Part shown: one piece after another, positions 56,551 to 64,000 of the stretch
How the letters are laid out: each line of letters starts with the position of its first letter
Position numbering within the stretch: the first letter of the stretch is position 1
Assembly: GCA_022559985.1 (NCBI GenBank)
Contig: JAFJTR010000026.1
Span: 248,001 to 312,000 of the forward strand
Length of the DNA stretch: 64,000 bases
Source: Parastagonospora avenae f. sp. tritici 18332-5
Taxonomy: Eukaryota; Ascomycota; Dothideomycetes; Pleosporales; Phaeosphaeriaceae
Direction: 5' to 3'
Program-made: the position numbers and the translations under genes
Notes under the pieces: generated by a model
Seen by the model: the letters and a program-made list of their open reading frames with translations, nothing else
What the model was told of the DNA's origin: nothing
The model's database searches: none

Positions 56551-57935
56551 CTACAACTTCGACTCCTGCTTAGTCGCGTCCACAAGACTCTTCCGCCCAC
56601 CAAAACCGAACAGATACGCGGCCACCTTTCGCATCTGGATCTCCTCACTACCTTCCGTGATCCTGTATCTACGATGGTGCCTCCAGATATGCTCGAACGG
56701 GTAATGCCTCGAGTACCCGTTGCCACCATGGACCTGGATCGCCCTATCTGCAGCTTGGGTACACAACCTGTTGGCCCAGTAGTTGCACATGGACACCTTG
56801 TCGCCAATCCTCCTCTCAATTTCGTGATGTGGCATCGAGTCCATCTCCAATGCCGTCTTGCGGATCAGTTGTCGCAGCATCTCGCATTGCGTTGCAAGCT
56901 CCACGAGTGGGAATTGTATGCCTTGGTTGTGCGAGAGAGGGGTGCCGAAGGGGGCGCGTTCGTTGGCATATTCGACGGATTGCTGGACGCAGTAGACGGC
57001 TGCGCCCAGGGAGGATGCTGCTTGTCGGATACGGTTCTCGTGGACGAAGGCTTGAGCGACACCGAGGCCGTTGTGGATGGGCCCGAGGGCTGCTGTTTCT
57101 GGCACCCATACGTCTTTGATCGACACGGTTGCGTGGTCGGTAGGCATGTTCAGGGTCCTACGAGATGTCAGTGTTGTACATTGCATAAGACAGAGACGCT
57201 CGAAGCATACCATTCATACGATTCCGCCTTCAGTCCAGGTGTCTCGACAGGAACGATGAAACACGAGATGCCCTTGATTTCACCGTCTTTCCCTGACGTC
57301 CTGGCAAAGACCGAGCAATGCGTGGCGTGGTGCATGCCTGTCTGCCATCGCTTGTACCCATTCAGAAGCCACCCTTTGATGCCATTACGAGTTTCTGGTT
57401 GGCCTTTTGTAGCCATGTGTGTGGCGTCTGAGCCGTGTCCAGGTTCCGTCAAACCAAACGTCATCCTGAATTTGCCCTCCAAACGAAGTGGGATGAATTC
57501 CCTCTTCTGTTGCTCGCTTCCGAATCCCATAAGCATAATGACATCTGGGAAGTTCCCGACCATTGAGTGCTCAGTTTGCAGGTCATTGAAGAGACCCAAA
57601 CCCTTGGCCGCAAGATGCTCTCTTATGACCGCCATCCAAAGGTTGCTGCCTCGACCGTCTGCGCTGTTCTGGCCACCGTACTGCTTTGGTAGAGACAGGC
57701 GGTAGAATCCAGCCTCATCGGCGAGCTTCCGAGACTCTGTCAGGAGCTCCTCCCATTCCTTGCGTGGCAAACCACCGTTGTCCCAGTCGGTTCGTGCATG
57801 TTCGCGACGGTGATCGAAGAAGCGATTATTGTCGTCTTTGTGCTGGAGAGGGGTGATCTTCTCGTCTATAAACTTATCAAGATCTGCGAGGTATTGCTTG
57901 AGATCGTCTGGTATGGAGAAGTTCATTTGCGCCAT
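56551..57935 (-). CDS. Acyl-CoA dehydrogenase with C-terminal peroxisomal signal (SKL)
   Basis: Two exons, 57211-57935 and 56551-57157; the 53-nt intron (GTATGC, CACTGAC branch, GTAG) keeps frame; 443 aa. The acyl-CoA dehydrogenase pattern is complete: FRMTFGLTEPGHGSDATHM (FAD/substrate loop), RTSGKDGEIKGISCFIVP, VQQSVEYANERAPFG, AIQVHGGNGYSRHYPFEHIWR and RITEGSEEIQ. The last three residues are SKL, a canonical PTS1, so import into peroxisomes is expected; there is no mitochondrial presequence. Fungi can carry out the first beta-oxidation step with such dehydrogenases in peroxisomes. Chain-length or branched-acyl specificity is not predictable. Confidence 0.93.
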
Positions 57936-58693
57936 GATGTAGCTGTAGAAAAGTCGTGTCTAGCTTAGAAGTATCCACTAAGCATACAACAGATCCTTTT
58001 CATCGATCAGGGAATCGAGCGAACGAAAGCCAATTACTAGTCGCTCGAGCGATAAAGGCAATCTTCGGTAAATACATCTTGATGACTCGCTTGGCTTCAG
58101 TCGTGGAGAGATGCTTGACGGAGTTGTTCATGCGGGGAAAAGCACAGACTTCGGGGTTCCCCAACCTCGGCCTTTCGCGGGAATTCTGCATCACGACACG
58201 CTATTATCGATCACGTCTGCCTTTCAATGAACAACCACAACGCGCCCACCATGCGCGCTCTATTGTAGTCCGACCACTATGAAAATAACCCCGTCATATC
58301 ACATGCGAGTCTAAAGATGCTCAATAGGCACTGAGTACATTGTGAAGCGCCAAAAATGACTTGAACTCGCGCAGGCTTTACTGAGTTGCACTCTTGCAAC
58401 GCTTTTTGAACACAGCGCTCAAGGATTATTGCAGCACTTGAACATACAGTTCAATTACAAGAATGCTTCATGAACACACTTGTTGCGTTTACACAGCTAT
58501 TCATTCGCCCAACGATGCAAGCTACTTATGGTATCGATTTCCAATGCATGACACCAGTCACTACATACTCAAACTCCGGCCGCATAACACTTTTTGCTAA
58601 CGTGCAAGTCGGAACGGGCTTCAAGGTCGAAGATGCCGGGACATTCGATATCACTTTAGTCACGTTAGATCCATGCTAGTTCTCCCTTTCTCG
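57936..58693. other. Intergenic, no gene seen
   Basis: Promoter of the dehydrogenase and 3' flank of the first small secreted-protein gene; a 69-codon plus-strand frame (58470-58679) has no supporting features. Confidence 0.5.
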
Positions 58694-58930
58694 CTACACA
58701 TACCGCATTGTATACTGCAAGTGCTCGTTGTCCAAGTAAGCTACTTGCTCAGTGCAGTCATCGTTCCAGAATAGCTCGCAGTAACCGCCAGGGTCGGCAC
58801 CAATCGAGCGCGGCCAAAAGGGGAGATCGGCCAATCTCATACACGAAGTCGGAGGCGGGTACCATATGCAACTTTCGGTAAGCATGAAGTTTGGGCGAGG
58901 GCAAATATAAAGGGCCCCTGGTCGCCCGAT
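58694..58930 (-). CDS. Small cysteine-rich protein A, C-terminal exon (partial)
   Basis: The exon begins after acceptor CATCTAG at 58931 and encodes 79 codons to a TAG: IGRPGALYICPRPNF, then SCIWYPPPTSC, RSIGADPGGYCELF and DDCTEQV. It matches member B at 59840 in GRPGA(L/V)Y(I/F)CP..NF, C.W, a Cys before the (G/S)..G(A/P)DP block and C(E/D)L(F/Y). This is the core of a common fungal small secreted protein family (Y.C....., GPDPG..C, C.G). The first exon with signal peptide was not found upstream; the gene may be broken or have a distant first exon. Confidence 0.5.
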   Translation of the reverse strand: MGRPGALYICPRPNFMLTESCIWYPPPTSCMRLADLPFWPRSIGADPGGYCELFWNDDCTEQVAYLDNEHLQYTMRYV

Positions 58931-59839
58931 CTAGATGGAAACACCTTTCAGATTCGTCGGAGTCGGCATCACAGAGAGCATCGGTGTCGGGGCATCTTGA
59001 CCATTCGTGGGAAGGCCTGCCTAGGGAGTTCCACGCGAGTTCCACGGGGAGTAAGTAGCCGGAGTCGGGGCCATTGACAAACTGAGCAGATTTAAAAAAA
59101 GTAGACATGAAGAATATGGCGTAATCCTTTGTAGATGCAGGGAGGTACGCAAGGTAGACCTTTAAATAAGGGCGAGATGAGTCGTATCACACGCCCGCGT
59201 CCATCTACCTTTTTCGACATCCCGCATTCGGTAGACAAAGATACCTATCTTTGTCGTAAAGTCAAGACATTGAGGTCTGATGACAAGATGTGCTACGCGT
59301 CGAATATGTACCCGATGGAACATCCGTGTTGTACTCTTCAATAGCAAATTCCTCGAGTACAACCAGCCTGCAATAACAGAAAACATCCGTCACCCATAAG
59401 GAAATAACATCCTGATATCCGATCACGCAGCGCTGATATCTAACGGCTGTCTGACGGTGCTCATATCAGCTATACGTAGTACAATGTCCACGGACGGCTT
59501 CGAGAGCCGGATCAATGAAATGTTATACCTATTCGTGGAACCTTCCGACTGATATGGACAGGTCTCCCGCAGATCTTACAGGGTCTAGATCGCACATAGC
59601 TTTGTAACCAAGCTTTTTGCAGAAACTGCAATGTTGTTGCCGTCTCCGCCTTGCTTGTCCTTTCGCCGCTGATGAGCCGACATCTCCAGTCTACCACTGT
59701 CTTGCATACCATGAAAGATATCAGTCAGCGTTCAGAGCTCACTGCCAATCGCATCATATCTCCCAAGCAAAAAATCGGACTTCACATACAAGTGCGAGCA
59801 GGAAATGTAGTCTTATCACGTGTGGTATTCACTCATACC
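58931..59839. other. Spacer between cysteine-rich genes A and B
   Basis: Must contain the missing 5' part of A if it exists; the frame MSTFFKSAQF at 59108 lacks signal-peptide character. Otherwise nothing recognised. Confidence 0.45.
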
Positions 59840-60373
59840 CTAAAAAACATCCCAACAAGCCATACTCGCATACCACCTTCCCTCAGCACTGGCTTTAAAC
59901 TCCGGACACTCCAACCTCTTCACCACATGTCCCTTACAATGCTGCAGCCCATACAGATCACAACAAGTCCTCGGATCCGGCCCAACGGACGCCGTCGATT
60001 CGTTGCCTTCAGCCCACGTTATGCAGATGCCCATTTGGGCTTGCCATGTACACGTTTCCGAGCTACTGTTGGCGAAGTTGGATGCGGGGCAGAAGTACAC
60101 GGCGCCGGGGCGGCCGAGGGTCGAGGCGCATGATTGGTTGGGGTCGGGCGCTGTTATGAAAGGCATGGAGCCCCAAATGCTGGGAATTTTCCGGGGTGTA
60201 ATGTATTTGGTGGGGGCCGAGGGTGCGGCGGTGGAAAGATGGGAAAGCGTGAGGAGGAAGGAGATGCTCGGAAATGACAATGTAGAGTGTGATATTCTTT
60301 CACAGTTTGAGGTTCCGGGGTGGATGATATTTACTAGAAAGCCAGAAAAGAGTATTTTAGTCTGGATGGACAT
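59840..60373 (-). CDS. Small secreted cysteine-rich protein B
   Basis: Frame to a TAG at 59840; start taken at 60373 (MSIQTK), upstream Met also possible. A hydrophobic stretch (SFPSISFLLTLSHLSTAAPS) resembles a signal peptide that ends at APSAP, although the true start or a 5' intron is uncertain. The mature part has nine Cys: QSC, GRPGAVYFCPASNF, ETCTW, GICITW, SVGPDPRTCCDLY, QHCKG, LECPEF, and ends WYASMACWDVF. The GPDP..C.LY...C.G core fits a widespread fungal secreted family. Likely extracellular; candidate effector or surface protein, function unknown. Confidence 0.6.
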   Translation of the reverse strand: MSIQTKILFSGFLVNIIHPGTSNCERISHSTLSFPSISFLLTLSHLSTAAPSAPTKYITPRKIPSIWGSMPFITAPDPNQSCASTLGRPGAVYFCPASNFANSSSETCTWQAQMGICITWAEGNESTASVGPDPRTCCDLYGLQHCKGHVVKRLECPEFKASAEGRWYASMACWDVF

Positions 60374-60805
60374 TGAAGATATCGATAGGGGTTGGAGAGG
60401 CGCTCGTGGAGTAAGGTGGACAAAGAGCCGGTATTCTGTGCACATCCTTTGTCGCGACAAAGAAACAGAACAACAGCAGGGATCGATTTTGATAATAGAA
60501 TAATGGCGTAATTACTCGACTGCTAGTCTCGAATCTGCCGACGATATTCAAGGTGGCACTCTGTACCCAATGAAAAGAGAAGCTTGTGAATAGAGATCCT
60601 GCACTTCAATCGCAAAAGAAATCGTACGAAGACCTAATCGAAATTTTACAGAATTAGCTGGGGACATAGACTCCAATCGTTTAGAAGATGATCTCACATC
60701 CTGCCAGTCCAGTCTTCGCGCCATTCCCAAAGCGCACAGTACCTTTAAAACAATACCAATTTAATCAACAACATCGATTTAGCCATACAAACGCGTACAA
60801 AACCC
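60374..60805. other. Intergenic between cysteine-rich genes B and C
   Basis: Promoter of B and 3' flank of C; nothing else recognised. Confidence 0.45.
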
Positions 60806-61089
60806 TCACCCCCTCCCTCCCGCCTCCTCATTCAATTCAAACTTCACCCGACACCTCACACTCCCAAACCACCCCCTGTCTCCCATATCACTCAACCCAG
60901 GACAAGTTATCAGCCGCACAAAATCCCCCTGGCAATTCAAGTCTCTCCAAAACCAACAGTTAGTACGAATATCATCTCCAAATGAGCGAGACTTCCATTC
61001 TGGAAATTCCTCGGGAAAGTTCACACACAAGTCCGGGTTGGCAGGGACGTACTGGCAGGGGAACTTGCTCGAACCGCCGAAGCCGGCTT
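60806..61089 (-). CDS. Small cysteine-rich protein C, C-terminal exon (partial)
   Basis: An acceptor TAATCAG at 61090-61096 precedes an exon of 94 codons: GGSSKFPCQYVPANPDLC, PEWKSRSFGDD, TNCWFWRDLNCQG, LITCPG, then GWFGSVRCRV. Six Cys in a spacing like member B (SxGxD....C.(L/F)(Y/W)....C.G......CP....W..S..C). It is the most diverged of the three. The first exon (signal peptide) lies somewhere in the CT-rich stretch upstream (61100-61300) but no ATG/donor pair is convincing. Confidence 0.5.
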
Positions 61090-61631
61090 CTGATTACGAT
61101 GTTGTTTTTGATGATGACGGTGACGATGGAGCATTGCGAATGGAAGCAGATAATGAAAAGTTGGGGCGTGGGCGTGAGAAATGTAGATGGCAAGTCTAGG
61201 AGGAACACTGGACAAAGAAGCTTGGAAAGAAGACTTGACAAAGGCGCATTGTCTTTCAGGCGGCCCTGCAGTCTTATGCTCAAGACACCTAGGCTTTTCT
61301 TTGTTAGGAGTGGACTAAATTGAGGGAGTCGGAGTAAGAGACGCAATGGTACAGGGAGCTGATTCCTATACGAGGACGCGCAAAGCATCTTGATGATTGG
61401 GCTGCTACCTGATATACGCATCAACAACATTCCGCAGAGCCTTGAGTCTGCCTACACCTAGCAGACACTAAAGCCGCGCCGGCCATGCTCCTTCATAACA
61501 ACAAAACACACCATGCCCAGAGCGCCGTGCTTTTGACAGTGGTATCTCGAACAAATAAATGATGCAGCCCTCATATAACGCCAACAAATGCGATTGATAC
61601 CAGCAAAGTAGTATGCTCAGTCATCTCGTGA
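61090..61631. other. Upstream region of gene C and 3' flank of the cohesin-loader gene
   Basis: Holds the unresolved first exon of gene C; plus-strand frame 60982-61323 is antisense and has no features. Confidence 0.45.
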
Positions 61632-63989
61632 TCATACCAGATCGTCATCCTCTTCTTCTCCTTCTGCGTCAACATCGGATCCGTTCCTCAGAGGAGATGG
61701 CAGCAAGTGCATCACTGCCTCGTACTCGCGCTTACTCTCCTGTGCATCTTGCATCAACCCGTTCTGTTGGTACGTATGCATACACATGCCAGCCGCAACA
61801 GCCGTCCACAAAGGACTGCGACTCCACTTATTGTTGTGCCGAGTTGCTCGCACCGCTTGAACTGCTTTGTCGCTGACCTGGTTTGCGAAAAAGCTTGCGC
61901 TGAAGTAGGACAGTGCCATTGTGACAAACTCGCGATTTTGTGTCTTCTTGAGAATGTCACTTGTTCTGTTGACTGCCGCTTGCACAAACGTCTTTTTGCG
62001 CATGATGGAGGCGTCTGTAGTAGTGTCCGGGCTGGACATGGCGTGTACGAGGCGATGTGCTACACGGATGTACTGATTGGGGTGGTTTTCACACAGCGGT
62101 GTCAGCTGCTTCAACAGCATGGTGGCGATGTGCTGTTGCGGATGGCCTGGGTATCTCACAATGAGCACTCTATTCAGAGCCGCGAGAATCGCGAGATCGA
62201 CTTTGGTGCCAGTGGAAGAAGCCTGTGATGGCAACTGAAACAAGTCTGACGAGTACGCGCGCAAGGCGGATTCGAACGCGCCACTTCTCTGGTCGGACAC
62301 AGCGGTCAGGTAGGCCAACGTACGGGCAGTCTCCTCATTTCGTTTTGACTTGGCGGCGCGCTTTTTAAGAATGGTGAGGGCTTCAGTGGCTGTCGCTGCG
62401 TCTTCCCGATGACACGCGATGAGACCAACGACGAAAAGAGAGTGCCAGTCAAGCACATTGTTCCATTCTTGCTGCGCGACCGCAAGTGGAATGGGAATGC
62501 TGTGCGAAACGTGCCGGTTCGATGCACTCTTGGCCCGGTGATGTGCTTCCCTGATGTATTTGAGACCCTTCTCGTGGACATGCTGGTCGTAGGCACAGAT
62601 GAAAAAACACAGCGTTTGAAGATCTTCTTTTGGTAGCCACGCAAAGACAAGTTCATCGCGTCCTGCTGAGTTCTTGCGGAATATGCCGCCAGTGTCGGCC
62701 GTCATACTCCCGCCAGAGCTCCTCTCAATGAGAGCTGTGAGTATTCCAGTGTCGGATCGTAATGCGTCGGTCTTCTCATCAAGAACACCAGAAATAAGTG
62801 CAGTCGACTTCACGCTGTCGGGAACACCGTTGTGGATACCACAAGTGACATCAATAATGTCGAGAAGTGTGCCAAATGAACCAAGTTGCTCCGCAGAGAC
62901 CTGAAGCTGCAGACTCCGTGCCGATGCTATAGCACGCTGTGCTTGTTCGAGCCTGTCTGCTGCACCTGATCGCAGATGGACCAGCGCTTCTAATGCATTA
63001 CAAGCCACGTATATAGCTCTGTCTCCTCGCTTTTCTGAATGTGCTGCAATAGCATGTAGCTGTTGCAGCGCAGGAACAAGTTCGATGCGTCCCGATATTG
63101 AAAGCGTGAGCGCGACCTTTAAGAATCGAAATGCATACACCCAGGCAATGTGTTGAAAGGTCTCAGCTTCGGAGATGGGTTTGTCCAGAGACTTGAGGGC
63201 AGCACGGTGATTCGTCTTGAACTGGTAGCGGGCCTGGAGATGCAGCGAAGCGTACTTCAAGTCTTGCAAGCGACATCGTCCGCATAAGGATATCTGCTTG
63301 GACAGAACCTCGTCGATTTCAGCTGTATTGTCCGTCTCTTCCACGAGCAGACTCGCATATCTGAGCCTGAGCCTGGCTTCGTCACGTGGCGGCAGATGGA
63401 AGTCTCTTAGTACAGTGTCCATACAGCCCAAACCAGTCGCCATCAATTTGTGATACTGAAGCACGTCGGCTTCTCGCAGACTGCGCACTACTCGAGTGCC
63501 CATACCACGTGCCGCAGCAATATACTCATCTGCTGCGGAGAGCAGCATGACGGAGAGATCGGCTGGAAGTGCTTTGGGTGGAGGTTGCGCATGTCTTGTG
63601 GGGGTCAGATGATGGTTCGATGACCGTGGTATGACGACCTGAGGATGATCCCTCGGCTTTGGCGTCGTATTCTGTATTGAAGGACTACGGTGCTGGCTCG
63701 ACGGAGTCTGCGAGCTCGAAGGAATGCGCTGCTGAGGGGTCGATTGCTGCTGCAAGGGCGTGCGATGTTGCTGGACAGGCGTACTCGAAGTCTTCTGCTG
63801 CGGTCGGGGGCTGTTCTCTTGAAGCGCGGGTGATCGCTGGACCTGTTTCGGTTGGGAAGGCGCCGGATGCTGCTGGTTGCTGTATCGCCGGCGGTCTTGC
63901 GCCCCGTCTGTTTGCGCAATTCCAGAGCTGCTGTTGCGCTGCACGGGCATCTGTACATGCCGGATCTTAGGCGGCTGCATATGGTGCAT
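61632..63989 (-). CDS. Sister chromatid cohesion factor Scc4/Mau2 (cohesin loader subunit), 5' end near window edge
   Basis: Intronless 785-codon frame; the first visible Met is at 63989 and the frame is close to the window edge, so the true start may lie outside. A long Gln/Pro/Ser-rich N-terminal tail (~1-140) is followed by the Mau2/Scc4 helical (TPR-like) domain: LLSAADEYIAAARG, EYHKLMATGLGC-like block, RLRYASLLVEET, ISLCGRCRLQDLKY, QAISSAR-like repeats, and AALNRVLIVRYPGHPQQ near the end, with an acidic tail EGEEEDDDLV. With Scc2/NIPBL it loads cohesin on chromatin in the nucleus. Confidence 0.9.
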   Translation of the reverse strand: MHHMQPPKIRHVQMPVQRNSSSGIAQTDGAQDRRRYSNQQHPAPSQPKQVQRSPALQENSPRPQQKTSSTPVQQHRTPLQQQSTPQQRIPSSSQTPSSQHRSPSIQNTTPKPRDHPQVVIPRSSNHHLTPTRHAQPPPKALPADLSVMLLSAADEYIAAARGMGTRVVRSLREADVLQYHKLMATGLGCMDTVLRDFHLPPRDEARLRLRYASLLVEETDNTAEIDEVLSKQISLCGRCRLQDLKYASLHLQARYQFKTNHRAALKSLDKPISEAETFQHIAWVYAFRFLKVALTLSISGRIELVPALQQLHAIAAHSEKRGDRAIYVACNALEALVHLRSGAADRLEQAQRAIASARSLQLQVSAEQLGSFGTLLDIIDVTCGIHNGVPDSVKSTALISGVLDEKTDALRSDTGILTALIERSSGGSMTADTGGIFRKNSAGRDELVFAWLPKEDLQTLCFFICAYDQHVHEKGLKYIREAHHRAKSASNRHVSHSIPIPLAVAQQEWNNVLDWHSLFVVGLIACHREDAATATEALTILKKRAAKSKRNEETARTLAYLTAVSDQRSGAFESALRAYSSDLFQLPSQASSTGTKVDLAILAALNRVLIVRYPGHPQQHIATMLLKQLTPLCENHPNQYIRVAHRLVHAMSSPDTTTDASIMRKKTFVQAAVNRTSDILKKTQNREFVTMALSYFSASFFANQVSDKAVQAVRATRHNNKWSRSPLWTAVAAGMCMHTYQQNGLMQDAQESKREYEAVMHLLPSPLRNGSDVDAEGEEEDDDLV

Positions 63990-64000
63990 AGGCGATACAT

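Noticed and set aside
1..64000. CRISPR arrays, operons, bacterial promoters
   Set aside because: The window is a fungal nuclear sequence with introns; no regularly spaced direct repeats were seen.

Overview
The window is nuclear DNA of a filamentous ascomycete (Pezizomycotina), most likely a dothideomycete of the Pleosporales type. The evidence is short introns (46-96 nt) with GTAAGT/GTATGT donors and CTAAC/CTGAC branch sites, dispersed 5S rRNA genes, fungal-only families (FLC/TRP-like channel, BCAS2/SPF27, Scc4/Mau2, 2EXR/F-box-like, DUF7580-like, fungal transcription-factor domains), and decayed transposons and genes whose stop codons often look like C:G to T:A changes (a RIP-like signature). 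The order assignment is inference.

Layout. 0-9.3 kb: two APH-like kinase genes, a short pogo/Fot1-type transposon derivative, two different 5S rRNA genes, a T5orf172/GIY-YIG protein and a small HNH-like gene. 9.6-23.1 kb: housekeeping block with a divergent Ser/Thr kinase, an FLC-family channel/transporter, a neutral ceramidase sharing a 355-bp promoter with the splicing factor SPF27, and an SDR oxidoreductase. 23.4-26 kb: two decayed genes. 27-36.3 kb: a SAM + HMG-box + fungal-TF-domain protein, an unrecognised 311-aa protein, a 2EXR/F-box-like gene, and a fumarylacetoacetate-hydrolase domain fused in frame to an alpha/beta-hydrolase. 36.7-52 kb: a gene-poor, decayed compartment with a DUF7580-like pseudogene, a hAT transposon lying against (probably inside) a degenerate C2H2 zinc-finger gene, one intact membrane-anchored gene, and a truncated transcription-factor pseudogene. 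52-64 kb: hypothetical genes including a BTB-like/proline-motif protein, an acyl-CoA dehydrogenase ending in SKL (peroxisomal signal), three divergent members of one small secreted cysteine-rich family, and the cohesin loader Scc4/Mau2 running to the window edge.

How genes fit together. No single operon-like pathway is visible. The neutral ceramidase, the FLC protein and the peroxisomal dehydrogenase concern lipids and membranes but are not clustered. The most unusual items are the FAH-alpha/beta-hydrolase fusion, the SAM-HMG-TF fusion, two 5S isotypes that differ by compensatory base-pair changes, and the small secreted protein trio. Exon boundaries were read by eye from splice signals and reading frame; starts remain predictions.
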